Source: Streptomyces mirabilis (GTDB lineage Bacteria > Actinomycetota > Actinomycetes > Streptomycetales > Streptomycetaceae). Taken from it: a stretch of 64,000 bases of DNA. Below are positions 8,175 to 16,906 of the stretch, piece after piece. The stretch is taken from contig NZ_JBCJKP010000001.1 of the NCBI RefSeq assembly GCF_039503195.1, positions 1,550,001-1,614,000 of the forward strand, in the 5' to 3' direction. The notes under the pieces are model-generated. The model saw only the letters and a program-made list of their open reading frames with translations. It did not search any database and was not told the DNA's origin. The translations under genes were made by a program, and so were the position numbers. Each line of letters opens with the position of its first letter. The stretch's first letter is position 1.

Positions 8175-8878
8175 GAGGGCGAGTCTCCCATGATCCGCTC
8201 GTGCGGTGCCCCGTCCGAAGGCACCTGGAAGCCACTCACCCGTAGCGTCACGTTCAGACGGCCGGTCAGGCCCAGTTCGGGCGGCGCCGTGTCGGGGAGC
8301 ACTCGGGGAACCCCGTGGTAGGCGAGCCGGGAGGCCCCGCCGAACACGAACAGGTCCCCGCTGCGCAGCTCGACATCCGTGTACGGGCGCGAGCGCGACT
8401 CGGTGTTCCCGAAGCGGAAGACGCACGTGTCGCCGAGGCTCAGCGACACCACGGGCGCGTCGGACTTCTCGTCGCTGTCGCGGTGCATGCCCATCCGGGC
8501 GTCGGCGTCGTAGAAATTGATCAGTGCGATGTCGTACGGGGCGGTGGCGGCCTCGGGGCCCAGGGTGTCCGCGACCGCGCGGCGGCCGAGCTCGTCCAGC
8601 CAGGCGGGGAAGGGCTTCACCGGGGCGCCGTCGCCGTCGGCCACCGTGCGCGCGTACCGGTACGGGTACCAGTGCCAGCCCAGGCACACCTGCCGGGAGG
8701 TCATCGTGCCGCCGCCGGGCGTGCGCACCGTTCGCAGTCCGGCCGGTGGGCGGGCCCACGCACGGCAGGCGTCGAGAAGCTCCCGCTGGGCAACCGGGTC
8801 CAGCCAGTCCGGCAGATGCACCGCGCCCGGCGCGATCTCCGCCCGGCTCCGGGGGAACAGCTCAGCATCCATGGACAT
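8171..8878 (-). CDS. AlkB-type alpha-ketoglutarate-dependent dioxygenase
   Basis: A 235-residue Fe(II)/2-oxoglutarate dioxygenase of the AlkB family, which removes alkyl lesions such as 1-methyladenine and 3-methylcytosine oxidatively from nucleic acid. The substrate/metal region INFYDADARMGMHRDSDEKS holds the H-x-D iron ligands, and the distal part (LAYHGVPRV, then GRLNVTLRVSG) holds the third histidine and the arginine that binds 2-oxoglutarate. The length is close to E. coli AlkB. The start at 8878 (MSMDAEL) follows a purine-rich GAGGATGG; ATG 8872 is an alternative. It is followed without gap by the ROK gene. Confidence 0.92.
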   Translation of the reverse strand: MSMDAELFPRSRAEIAPGAVHLPDWLDPVAQRELLDACRAWARPPAGLRTVRTPGGGTMTSRQVCLGWHWYPYRYARTVADGDGAPVKPFPAWLDELGRRAVADTLGPEAATAPYDIALINFYDADARMGMHRDSDEKSDAPVVSLSLGDTCVFRFGNTESRSRPYTDVELRSGDLFVFGGASRLAYHGVPRVLPDTAPPELGLTGRLNVTLRVSGFQVPSDGAPHERIMGDSPS

Positions 8879-8976
8879 GCCACCATCCTCGCGCACCCCG
8901 CCCGTTCCGTGCCCGCATCTGATCAAGACCCGGCCCGCACGTGGCTGAGCTGCGGCTCGGCTAGCCTTGACCCACG

Positions 8977-10122
8977 ATGAACGACCGGATGACCGCGCCC
9001 TGGGCCGAGTACGCGCTGGCCCGCTTCCCCGAGGACCCCCGCGACCAGCTCCGTGCCTGGGACGCCGCCGACACCTATCTGCTGCGGCACCTCGCGGAGA
9101 GCGGAACGCCGCTGTCCGGGTCGGTCGTGGTGGTCGGCGACCGCTGGGGAGCGCTCGCCACGGCGCTGTCGGCGCACCGGCCGACGCAGATCACCGACTC
9201 CTTCCTCGCGCAGGAGGCGACCCGGGCGAACCTGGCCCGCAACGGGGTCGAGGCAACCGCGGTACGGCTGCTGACCACCCAGGACACGCCCCCCGACCGC
9301 ATCGACGTCCTGCTCGTCCGGGTGCCGAGGAGCCTCGCCCTGCTGGAGGACCAGCTGCACCGGCTGGCGCCCGGCGTGCACGAGGGGACCGTCGTCGTGG
9401 GCACGGGCATGGTCAAGGAGATCCACACCTCGACGCTGCACCTCTTCGAACGGATCCTCGGCCCGACCCGGACCTCGCTGGCCGAGAAGAAGGCCCGGCT
9501 GATCTTCTGCACCCCCTACCCCGGGATCGCCCGGGCCGCCAACCCCTGGCCGTACAGCTACCGGCTCCCCGACGGCATCGGACCGGTTTCCGGCCGTACC
9601 GTCGTCAACCACGCCGGTGTGTTCTGCGCCGACCGTCTCGACATCGGCACCCGCTTCCTCCTCCAGCACCTGCCGCGCAGCCGGGGCCCCGAGCGGATCG
9701 TGGACCTGGGCTGCGGCAACGGAGTCGTCGGTACGGCGATGGCGCTGGCCAACCCGGAGGCGGAGGTGCTGTTCGTGGACGAGTCGTACCAGGCGGTCGC
9801 CTCGGCCGAGGAGACGTACCGGGAGAACACCGACGGCTTGGGCGCGGAGTTCCGCGTGGGCGACGGGCTCGCGGAGGTCCCCGCCGGGAGCGTGGACCTC
9901 GTCCTGAACAATCCGCCCTTCCACTCGCACCAGGCGACGACGGACACCACGGCCTGGCGGATGTTCTCGGGGGCGCGGCGCGCGCTGCGGCCGGGCGGCG
10001 AGCTGTGGGTCATCGGGAACCGCCATCTCGGCTACCACCTGAAGCTGCGCCGCCTCTTCGGCAACAGCGAACTCGTGGCGAGTGACGCGAAGTTCGTCGT
10101 CCTGAGGGCCGTCAAGAAGTAG
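8977..10122 (+). CDS. Class I SAM-dependent methyltransferase, RlmG/RsmC-like
   Basis: A 381-residue two-domain methyltransferase. The N-terminal half is a degenerate methyltransferase-like domain; the C-terminal half has SAM motif I VDLGCGNGVVG (about residues 243-253) and the N6/N2-base motif LNNPPFH (about 308-314) typical of RsmC/RlmG enzymes, which make m2G in 16S or 23S rRNA. I infer a guanine-N2 rRNA methyltransferase; the exact target is not decided by sequence. No ribosome binding site is visible, and a TAGCCT at 8962-8967 ends only nine bases before the ATG, so the transcript may be leaderless. Its 3' end overlaps the convergent AraC gene by 11 bp. Confidence 0.88.
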   Translation: MNDRMTAPWAEYALARFPEDPRDQLRAWDAADTYLLRHLAESGTPLSGSVVVVGDRWGALATALSAHRPTQITDSFLAQEATRANLARNGVEATAVRLLTTQDTPPDRIDVLLVRVPRSLALLEDQLHRLAPGVHEGTVVVGTGMVKEIHTSTLHLFERILGPTRTSLAEKKARLIFCTPYPGIARAANPWPYSYRLPDGIGPVSGRTVVNHAGVFCADRLDIGTRFLLQHLPRSRGPERIVDLGCGNGVVGTAMALANPEAEVLFVDESYQAVASAEETYRENTDGLGAEFRVGDGLAEVPAGSVDLVLNNPPFHSHQATTDTTAWRMFSGARRALRPGGELWVIGNRHLGYHLKLRRLFGNSELVASDAKFVVLRAVKK

Positions 10123-10885
10123 TTCCGCGCAGTACGCGGGGCGAGGCGCCGAGTTCGCGGCGGCACGCCTTGTTGAAGGCCTGCAGGTCGGGGATGCCTA
10201 CGGAGGCGGCGACCGCCGGGATGGAGAGCGTCGTGGCGCGCAGCAGATGGTGGGCGCGCTGAAGTCTGCGGCGGCGGATGTAGGCCACGACCGTGGTGCC
10301 GGTCTCGGCGCGGAAGAGCCGGGTGAGGTGGTTGTGGGAGATTCCGGCGGCGCGGGCGATCTCCGGGATGGTGAGCGGTGCCGCCAGCCGGGCCTCGATG
10401 TGGGCGATGGCCGTGCCGACCGCCGGGTGCGGGCCGCGGCTCGTGGCGGTGGGCGGAGTGAGCCGGGCGACGCGCCACAGCGCGGTCCAGATCTCGGCCC
10501 GGGTGTGCTCGGGCGCTCCGGGGGCCGCCGCGATCGCGTTCAGCAACAGGCCGGAGAGCATGGGGAACTCGGGCCCCGCGTCCTGCATCACGGGGACGGT
10601 GCGAGGCGGCCCGGCGGGGGCGATGCGCAGATGGGCGTAGAGGTGTTCGGAGCGGCCCTGGTAGCGGTAGCGGACCGTGGTGCCGGGCGGTACGAGGCTG
10701 ACGCGGCCGGGGCGGATGGTGTGCGCGGTGCCGTCGACGGTCAGCTCGGCGTCGTACTGGTAGAGGTGCAGCTGCCACAGTTCCGGCAGCCGGAAGACGT
10801 CCGTGCGGCTCGCCACGCCGTGCACGCCGACGCCGATGTTGACGACGGCGGGCGGTTCGCCGAGGTGGACGTCCGTCTCCCGCAT
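10112..10885 (-). CDS. AraC family transcriptional regulator
   Basis: A 257-residue regulator with an N-terminal cupin-like sensor (RPGRVSLVPPGTTVRYRYQG) and a C-terminal double helix-turn-helix (about residues 165-250: ARAAGISHNHLTRLFRAETG; then FNKACRRELGASPRVLRG). The gene is divergent from a PhyH-type dioxygenase, only 71 bp away, so that operon is its likely target. The effector may be a sugar or related small molecule, as for other AraC proteins with this cupin, but nothing in the sequence fixes it. Confidence 0.92.
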   Translation of the reverse strand: MRETDVHLGEPPAVVNIGVGVHGVASRTDVFRLPELWQLHLYQYDAELTVDGTAHTIRPGRVSLVPPGTTVRYRYQGRSEHLYAHLRIAPAGPPRTVPVMQDAGPEFPMLSGLLLNAIAAAPGAPEHTRAEIWTALWRVARLTPPTATSRGPHPAVGTAIAHIEARLAAPLTIPEIARAAGISHNHLTRLFRAETGTTVVAYIRRRRLQRAHHLLRATTLSIPAVAASVGIPDLQAFNKACRRELGASPRVLRGTTS

Positions 10886-10956
10886 GGTGAAAAGCTACCA
10901 GCAGTGGTGAGCCGCGCCCACGCGCCGTCGGCGGCCCCGACCCTACGTTGAGGCGC

Positions 10957-11790
10957 ATGACCCACACACTGGAGCACACCTCGAACATCCCACTCCTGAG
11001 TTCGGTCCGGATGGCGCACTTCGTGGCTCACGGCTCGCTGCGGCTGGACGCCGTGGTGCCGCCGGAGATGAACGCCGAGGGCATGGAGGTGCTGCGCGCG
11101 GGCGTGCCCGAGGTGCCCTACGGCAGCTGCGTGCCGGCCGCCTACCCGGCGGGTTCCTTCGTCCGCCGGCTGCTGGAACTCCCCGCCGTGGCCGGGGCCC
11201 TGCGAAGCCTCGTCGGGCCAGGACCCGCCGTCGACCACCACTACGTCCACCTCCGCGAGCCGCACGAGGGGCGGGCGCAGCCGCTGCACGCCGACGCGAT
11301 CATCGATGTGCGCACCGACGCCTTCGACGTGCAGCTGATGTACTACCCGCAGGACGTCACCCTCGACATGGGCGGCACCCTCAGCGTGCCGGGCAGCCAT
11401 CTGCGGCGCACCAACGAGTCGGACACCGGGCGCTACCAGAATCTGCGCGGGCAGAGCCGGCTGGTCTGCCCGGCGGGCACCGTGGTGTTTCTGCACCATG
11501 GCCTGTGGCACGGCGGGCGGCGCAACGACAGCGACGCGGTCCGCTACATGTTCAAGATCCGCTTCAACCCGACCGTGCGGCAGCGGCGGCTGTGGGACAC
11601 CTCGGACCTCGGCGACCCGCGGGTCGCCGAGGAACTCTCCACGACCTTCCCCTGGTACGAGCACGCCACCGGCCGTCTCGAGATCTACCACCGTGTCCTG
11701 CTGTGGCGCGCGCTCACCGGGGACGACTCCTTCGACCTGGACCACTGGGTGACCCGGGTCTCCAACCAGCCCAGGGAGGAAACCGTATGA
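10957..11790 (+). CDS. Phytanoyl-CoA dioxygenase (PhyH) family protein
   Basis: A 277-residue Fe(II)/2-oxoglutarate-dependent oxygenase. The proximal iron ligands are in PLHADAI (His111, Asp113) and the distal ligand in HHGLWHGGRR (likely His185), followed by an arginine for 2-oxoglutarate. A jelly-roll core segment GGTLSVPGSHLRR precedes the distal His. PhyH enzymes hydroxylate lipids, amino acids or antibiotics; the substrate is not evident. ATG 10957 is preferred over an upstream TTG at 10948 because a GAGG lies at 10950-10953. The next gene overlaps by ATGA, and the AraC gene upstream probably regulates both. Confidence 0.85.
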   Translation: MTHTLEHTSNIPLLSSVRMAHFVAHGSLRLDAVVPPEMNAEGMEVLRAGVPEVPYGSCVPAAYPAGSFVRRLLELPAVAGALRSLVGPGPAVDHHYVHLREPHEGRAQPLHADAIIDVRTDAFDVQLMYYPQDVTLDMGGTLSVPGSHLRRTNESDTGRYQNLRGQSRLVCPAGTVVFLHHGLWHGGRRNDSDAVRYMFKIRFNPTVRQRRLWDTSDLGDPRVAEELSTTFPWYEHATGRLEIYHRVLLWRALTGDDSFDLDHWVTRVSNQPREETV

Positions 11791-12068
11791 ATGTCCGTCA
11801 GCAGATTCTGGTCCTCTATCTGGCCACCTCCGCCCTGGACTCGGAGGTGGTGGGCTGGTCGGCCTACGACGGCACCGGCCGCACGTCCCCCACGACCGGG
11901 GACAGCGACGAGCCGCCGTACGCGTCGGGTGTGGACGCCTTGCGGGACGGCTGGCGGCTGTTCCAGGCGGCACAGCTGATCCCGCCGTGTCCCGGGGGCG
12001 AGTACGACGTGTCGTTCCTCAAGCACGAGTTCTTCTTCGAGAAGCTGGTCGACGTCGGTGCCCCCTGA
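11787..12068 (+). CDS. Small conserved hypothetical protein coupled to the PhyH gene
   Basis: A 93-residue acidic soluble protein that starts within the stop codon of the PhyH gene (ATGA) behind a strong AGGGAGG. The N-terminus QQILVLYLATSALDSEVVGW and the C-terminus SFLKHEFFFEKLVDVG look conserved and helical, separated by a polar Gly/Ser/Asp-rich loop. I do not recognise a characterised family. Tight coupling suggests it assists or regulates the dioxygenase. Its stop is 3 bp from the stop of the convergent aldolase. Confidence 0.72.
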   Translation: MNVRQQILVLYLATSALDSEVVGWSAYDGTGRTSPTTGDSDEPPYASGVDALRDGWRLFQAAQLIPPCPGGEYDVSFLKHEFFFEKLVDVGAP

Positions 12069-12070
12069 GG

Positions 12071-12922
12071 TCAGGCGCCCAGTACGCGGATCAGGCGTGC
12101 CACCGTCTCCGCCATCGCCTCCCGCCCCACGCTGAGGTACTTGCGGGAGTCGACGGCTTCGGGGTGGGCGGCGAGGAACTCCCGGACGGCGCCGGTCATC
12201 GCGATGTTCAGGGCGGTCCCCACGTTGACCTTGGCGATGCCGCCCGCGACGGCCGCGGCCAGTTCGTCGTCCGGCACTCCGGAGGAGCCGTGCAGGACGA
12301 GCGGCACTCCGAGTGCCGCGGTCAGCCGCTTGAGGCGGTCGTGGTCGAGGGCGGCGGTGCGGGTGGTCATGGCGTGCGAGCTGCCGATCGCGACGGCCAG
12401 GGCGTCCACGCCGGAGTCGGCCACGAAGGCGCGGGCCTCGGCGGGGTCCGTGCGGGCGCCGGGCGCGTGCGCGTCGAGCGGCGGCTCACCGTTCTTGCCT
12501 CCCACCGCCCCCAGCTCGGCCTCGATCCACAGGCCTTGTGCGTGTGCCCAGTCGGCGGCGGCCCGGGTGGCGGCGAGGTTCTCCTCGTACGGCAGCCGGG
12601 CCGCGTCGTACATCACCGAGCTGAATCCGGCGGCGGACGCCTGGCGGAGCAGGTCGTCGCTCTGGACGTGGTCGAGATGCAGCGCGACGGGCACCGAGGC
12701 GCGCTCGGCGGCCGCGGCGGCGGCGCGGGCCAGCGGCAGCAGCCGTCCGTAGCGGAACTTCACGGCGTTCTCGCTGACCTGGAGGACGACGGGGGCGACC
12801 ACGGACTCGGCGCCCGCGATGACGGCCTCGACATGTTCCAGGGTGATGATGTTGAACGCGGCGACGGCGGTCCGCGCCCCGGCCGCGGCGGTGACCAGGT
12901 CACCGGTGGCTGCGAGTGGCAC
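12071..12922 (-). CDS. Class II fructose/tagatose-bisphosphate aldolase family protein
   Basis: A 283-residue class II aldolase of the GatY/KbaY/Fba type. Zinc ligands and signatures are visible: VALHLDHVQSDDL (His-x-Asp-His), IEAELGAVGGKNGE, AVAIGSSHA (third His) and VLHGSSGVPDDEL, then the phosphate-binding GIAKVNVGTALNIA. The GTG start follows a perfect AAGGAGGAG. The adjacent SIS isomerase (32 bp upstream) and divergent DeoR regulator form a sugar-phosphate catabolic unit, most like amino-sugar/tagatose pathways. No kinase gene is nearby, so the first phosphorylation must be done elsewhere. Confidence 0.9.
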   Translation of the reverse strand: MPLAATGDLVTAAAGARTAVAAFNIITLEHVEAVIAGAESVVAPVVLQVSENAVKFRYGRLLPLARAAAAAAERASVPVALHLDHVQSDDLLRQASAAGFSSVMYDAARLPYEENLAATRAAADWAHAQGLWIEAELGAVGGKNGEPPLDAHAPGARTDPAEARAFVADSGVDALAVAIGSSHAMTTRTAALDHDRLKRLTAALGVPLVLHGSSGVPDDELAAAVAGGIAKVNVGTALNIAMTGAVREFLAAHPEAVDSRKYLSVGREAMAETVARLIRVLGA

Positions 12923-12954
12923 AACTCCTCCTTCTGGGTGCGCGGCCCGACGGC

Positions 12955-13845
12955 TCAGCGGGCCGACGGGGCGAGGACGACCGAGCGGGTGAGGTGGCGG
13001 GGCCGGTCGGGGTCGAGTCCGCGGGCCGCGGCGACGGCGACCGCGAGCCGCTGGGCGCGGACGAGTTCGGCGAGCGGGTCGAGTGCACCCGCCACCCAGC
13101 GTCCCCCCGTGGCCCGTACCTGCTCGGCCAGCCCTTTTGGGGCCTCGCCGAGCATCCAGGTGGCCGTGCCGGCGGTGGTGACGCTGATGGGCCCGTGCCG
13201 GTACTCCATCGCCGGGTACGCCTCGGTCCAGGCCAGGGAGGCTTCACGCATCTTCAGCCCGGCCTCGTTGGCGAGCCCGACGGTCCAGCCGCGGCCGAGG
13301 AAGGTGAACTGCGCGCAGTCGACGAGCCCTTCGGGCAGCGGGGTCGCGAGCGCGGTGCGCGCGTCGGCGACGACGTCGTCGGTGTGCAGTCCGAGGTGGG
13401 CGCGGAACAGGGTGAGCGCGGTGGTCGCGAACCGGGTCTGCACCACGGAGCGTTCGTCCGCGAAGTCGAGTACGACGAGGTCGTCCGCGCGGTCCATCAC
13501 GGGAGTCGCGGGGTCGGCGGTGATCGCGGTCGTCCGGGTACGTCCGCGCAGCCGCCCGAGGAGTTCGAGCACCTCGGTGGTGGTGCCGGAACGGGTGAGG
13601 GCGACCACACGGTCGTAGGAGCGGCCCTCCGGGAACTCCGAGGCGGCGAAGGCGTCCGTCTCGCCCTGCCCGGACCCCTCACGCAGGGCGGCGGCGGCCT
13701 GCGCCATGAAGAAGGAGGTCCCGCAGCCCACGATCGCGACCCGCTCCCCCACTTCCGGCAGCGCGCCGTCGTGCGCCTTGGCCTGCTCGGCGGCGCGGAT
13801 CCAGCACTCAGGCTGGCTCTTCAGCTCATGCTCGACATGGGTCAT
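12955..13845 (-). CDS. SIS domain sugar isomerase/deaminase (AgaS/GlmS-C-like)
   Basis: A 296-residue protein with two SIS (phosphosugar-binding) domains. The first contains VAIVGCGTSFFMAQAAAA and ALTRSGTTTEVLE; the second FLGRGWTVGLANEAGLKMRE and YRHGPIS, the pattern seen in GlmS C-terminal halves and AgaS. It has no glutaminase domain, so it is more likely an aldose-ketose isomerase or an amino-sugar-phosphate deaminase/isomerase than glucosamine synthase. ATG 13845 has GGGAGGGG upstream. It lies 32 bp before the aldolase gene in the same operon and is divergent from the DeoR regulator. Confidence 0.87.
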   Translation of the reverse strand: MTHVEHELKSQPECWIRAAEQAKAHDGALPEVGERVAIVGCGTSFFMAQAAAALREGSGQGETDAFAASEFPEGRSYDRVVALTRSGTTTEVLELLGRLRGRTRTTAITADPATPVMDRADDLVVLDFADERSVVQTRFATTALTLFRAHLGLHTDDVVADARTALATPLPEGLVDCAQFTFLGRGWTVGLANEAGLKMREASLAWTEAYPAMEYRHGPISVTTAGTATWMLGEAPKGLAEQVRATGGRWVAGALDPLAELVRAQRLAVAVAAARGLDPDRPRHLTRSVVLAPSAR

Positions 13846-13873
13846 GCCGTACCCCTCCCATTGACGCTGTCCA

Positions 13874-13889
13874 TGCAAGATAGTGCAAG
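13874..13889. promoter_or_regulatory. Candidate DeoR operator: TGCAAG direct repeat
   Basis: TGCAAG occurs at 13874-13879 and again at 13884-13889, exactly one helical turn apart, in the 156-bp intergenic region between the divergent SIS and DeoR genes. A related GCACAATCAAGC follows at about 13906. Phased short repeats are typical of DeoR-family operators; assignment is by position only. Confidence 0.35.
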
Positions 13890-14001
13890 TTAAGGCCGAC
13901 TTTCGAGCACAATCAAGCATGTCGACTGCGGAAATGCCAGGGAATGTGGTGTGCCGGGGGGTGCGCTAGGGTCGCGAAGGATCGAGGAACGGAGAGTGCG
14001 G

Positions 14002-14781
14002 ATGTCGCGCGACGCCCGCTGGAAGGCCCTGCTGGAACTGCTCGTGGAGCGGGGCCGGCTGGAGGTCGAGCAGGCCGCGGCCGAGCTGGAGGTGTCACCC
14101 GCCACGATCCGGCGCGACTTCGACCAGCTCGCCGAGCAGCAGATGCTCGTACGCACCCGGGGCGGCGCGGTCGTCCACGGCGTGTCGTACGAACTGCCGC
14201 TGCGCTACAAGACCGCCCGGCACGCCACGGAGAAGCAGCGCATCGCGAAGGCGGTCGCCGATCTCGTCGCGCCGGGCGAGGCGGTGGGCCTGACCGGCGG
14301 CACGACCACCACCGAGGTGGCCCGCGCACTGGCGGTACATCCCGATCTCGCCTCGGGGTCGCCCGCGCTGACCGTGGTGACGAACGCGCTCAACATCGCG
14401 GGCGAACTGGCCGTGCGGCCCCAGTTCAAGATCGTGCTGACCGGCGGCGTGGCCCGCCCGCAGTCGTACGAGCTGGTCGGGCCGCTCGCGGACGGTGTGC
14501 TCAGCCAGATCACCATGGACGTCGCCGTGCTGGGCGTGGTCGCCTTCGACGTGACGCACGGGGCCGCCGCCCACGACGAGGCCGAGGCGGCGATCAACCG
14601 GCTGCTGTGCGAGCGCGCCGAGCGTGTGATCGTCGCCGCCGACTCCAGCAAACTGGGCCGACGCGCCTTCGCCCGGATCTGCGCGGCCGAGTCGGTGGAC
14701 ACACTGGTCACCGACGCGGCGGTGGACGAGGAGACCGTGCGGCGGTTCACGGAGGCGGGGGTCGGGGTCGTCGCCGTCTGA
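14002..14781 (+). CDS. DeoR/GlpR family transcriptional regulator
   Basis: A 259-residue regulator with an N-terminal DeoR helix-turn-helix (LEVEQAAAELEVSPATIRRD, about residues 17-36) and the DeoR sensor domain (VGLTGGTTTTEVARAL; then VAADSSKLGRRAF), which folds like phosphosugar isomerases and binds sugar phosphates. ATG 14002 has GGAGAG about six bases upstream; an upstream in-frame ATG at 13951 has no ribosome binding site. It is divergent from the SIS-aldolase operon, which it most likely represses. Confidence 0.92.
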   Translation: MSRDARWKALLELLVERGRLEVEQAAAELEVSPATIRRDFDQLAEQQMLVRTRGGAVVHGVSYELPLRYKTARHATEKQRIAKAVADLVAPGEAVGLTGGTTTTEVARALAVHPDLASGSPALTVVTNALNIAGELAVRPQFKIVLTGGVARPQSYELVGPLADGVLSQITMDVAVLGVVAFDVTHGAAAHDEAEAAINRLLCERAERVIVAADSSKLGRRAFARICAAESVDTLVTDAAVDEETVRRFTEAGVGVVAV

Positions 14782-14815
14782 CGGCCCCGACCGGCCCGCT
14801 GCCTCGACGTCGGAC

Positions 14816-16906
14816 TCATGAACCCTTCCGCTGCGGCGCGGTGACCGCGAGCGTGCGGATGTCGCGCCTGGTGGCGGAGGCGTCGGGCGCGACGAGCACC
14901 GTCCTCGGGCCGCCCGGGCGGTGCACGACGACACTGGGGAAGGCCGGTTCGGCCAGGGCGAGTTGCCCGGTGCCGGCGGCTTGCGGATACATGCCGAGGC
15001 TCGCCCACACGGCCCAGGAGGACATGGCGCCGAGGTCGTCGTTGCCGACGAGGCCGTCGGGACGGTCGCTGAACAGGGTGGCCAGGGCGCGGTGGACGGT
15101 GTCGCGGGCGCGGTCGGGGCGGCCGGCGAAGTCGTACGCCCAAGGGGTGTCGAACGACGGCTCGTTGCCGAGGTAGGCGTAGGGCTGGGTGCCGCCCGCG
15201 TTGAGCTGGGTGAAGAAGGTGTCGAGGCGGGCGGTGACGGCGGCGTTCCCGCCCATCAGGGTGAAGAGGCCGGGCAGGTCGTGCGGGACCATCCAGGTGT
15301 ACTGGGCGGCGTTGCCCTCGACGTACTCCTTCGTCTGCGCGGGGGTGAAGGCCGGCCAGGTGCCGTCGGCCGCGCGCGGCTGGAGGTAGCCGGTGGCGGG
15401 GTTGAAGAGGTTGCGCCAGTTCCCGGAGGCCTTCAGCAGGGTGTCGTAGGCGGCGGTGTCGCCCAGACGGTGGGCGAGCTGGGCCAACGCGTAGTCGGAG
15501 ACGGCGTATTCGAGGGTGGTGGCCGCCGAGCCCCACACCCCCTTGGTGCCGGCGGGGATGTAGCCGAGGGCGTCGTACTGTGTGTGTCCGGGCCGCTGAC
15601 GCTCGTCGTCGCGGCCCGCCATGGCGGCGCGCAGCAGGCCGCGGGCGTCGAAGTCGGTGGCGCCGAAGGCGTACACGGCGGAGGCGATGACGGGCAGCGG
15701 GTCGCCGACCATGACGCCGGTGCCGCCGTTGGCGAGGGTCCAGCGGTCGAAGTAGCCCGCCTGGAGGCCCTGGTTGAGGACGGACTGCGCGATGTCGGAG
15801 GCTTCGTGCGGGGCCAGCAGGGCGAGCAGCTGGACCTGGGAGCGGTAGACGTCCCAGCCGGAGAAGTTCGCGTACTGGACGTGTCCGGTGGGAGTGGTGT
15901 GGATGCGGCCGTCCATGCCGGGGTAGCGGCCGTCGGCGTCGCTGAAGGCGCTGGGGTGCAGGAGCGAGTGGTACAGGGCGGTGTAGAAGATCCGGCGCTG
16001 GGTGTCGGTGCCGCCGCCGACACTGATGCGGCCGAGCCAGTCGTTCCACTGGGCACGGGCGGCCCGCCGGATCTGGTCGTAGGCGTTCGTGTGCTGCTCG
16101 GCGGCGATGTTGCCGCGGGCGCCGTCGACGCCGACGAAGGAGACGCCGACGCGGACGGTCACCGTGCGTACGTCGGGGTCGAAGGAGACCTGCGCGGCGC
16201 CCGGTCTGCCGTCGGGGTGGACGACATGGGCGAAGGGGTGGTCGAACACGGCGTGGAAATAGAGCCGGTAGCGGTTGGCGGACTTGCAGAAGCCGCCGCT
16301 GTCGGTGAACCCGGACAGGGTGTCGGTGCCGATGTCGACCGTTCCCTTCGCCGCGTTGAACGCCTTGCCCGCGTCGACACTCAGCGCGGCGGGGCGGTCG
16401 TCGGTGGCCGGGTAGGTGAAGCGGGCGATGCCGGAGCGCTGGGTGGCGGTGAGTTCGCTGCCGATGCCGTTGTCGAAGGTGACCCGGTAGTTTCCCGGTG
16501 TCGCCTGCTCGTTGGCGTGCGAGAAGGTCGCCTGCCCGCTGGTGTCGCCGGCGAGCATCGGCATGAAGGGCACGTTGCCGTAGTCCTTGCAGCCGGCCCC
16601 GGAGATGTGGGTGAGGCTGAACCCTCTGATCCGGTTGTCCCCGTACGCGTACCCGCCGTGCTGATAGGTCACCGTGTCCGGGCTCCACTGCACCCCGCCG
16701 AGGGGTGCGGTCGCGCCGGGGAAGGTGTTTCCGGCACCGCCGCCATGGCCGAAATCGGCCCCTCCGGGCGCGGTACCGACGAAGGGGTTCACGTACTGGG
16801 CCGGGTCGGCCACCGTGTCGTCCGCGGCGGCGGGTGTGGCCGGGGCGGACGACACGACGAGCACGGCGGCGCCGGCCAGCGCGGCCCGGCGGAAGGGGAA
16901 TCGCAA
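14816..16906 (-). CDS. Secreted GH92 family alpha-mannosidase, C-terminally short
   Basis: A 696-residue exo-alpha-mannosidase of glycoside hydrolase family 92. A Sec signal peptide (about residues 1-28, AAA site) precedes the N-terminal beta-sandwich (YVNPFVGT; NTFPGATAPLGGVQWSPDT) and the (alpha/alpha)6 barrel with family signatures GVWGSAATTLEYAVSDYALA, EGNAAQYTWMVPHD (catalytic/calcium region) and VGNDDLGAMSSWAVW. GH92 proteins normally end with a further beta-strand pair after the VVVAP-x-ASATR-x-IR-x-L segment; here the protein stops about 10 residues later, so some 30-40 residues seem missing. The TTG start at 16906 has GGAGAG upstream. It is convergent with the DeoR gene and probably exported to degrade mannan or glycans. 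Confidence 0.9.
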   Translation of the reverse strand: MRFPFRRAALAGAAVLVVSSAPATPAAADDTVADPAQYVNPFVGTAPGGADFGHGGGAGNTFPGATAPLGGVQWSPDTVTYQHGGYAYGDNRIRGFSLTHISGAGCKDYGNVPFMPMLAGDTSGQATFSHANEQATPGNYRVTFDNGIGSELTATQRSGIARFTYPATDDRPAALSVDAGKAFNAAKGTVDIGTDTLSGFTDSGGFCKSANRYRLYFHAVFDHPFAHVVHPDGRPGAAQVSFDPDVRTVTVRVGVSFVGVDGARGNIAAEQHTNAYDQIRRAARAQWNDWLGRISVGGGTDTQRRIFYTALYHSLLHPSAFSDADGRYPGMDGRIHTTPTGHVQYANFSGWDVYRSQVQLLALLAPHEASDIAQSVLNQGLQAGYFDRWTLANGGTGVMVGDPLPVIASAVYAFGATDFDARGLLRAAMAGRDDERQRPGHTQYDALGYIPAGTKGVWGSAATTLEYAVSDYALAQLAHRLGDTAAYDTLLKASGNWRNLFNPATGYLQPRAADGTWPAFTPAQTKEYVEGNAAQYTWMVPHDLPGLFTLMGGNAAVTARLDTFFTQLNAGGTQPYAYLGNEPSFDTPWAYDFAGRPDRARDTVHRALATLFSDRPDGLVGNDDLGAMSSWAVWASLGMYPQAAGTGQLALAEPAFPSVVVHRPGGPRTVLVAPDASATRRDIRTLAVTAPQRKGS

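Noticed and set aside
14770..14820. Frameshift as the cause of the short GH92 C-terminus
   Set aside because: No other frame after the stop resembles the missing GH92 strands before the DeoR gene is reached, so a deletion or natural end is more likely.
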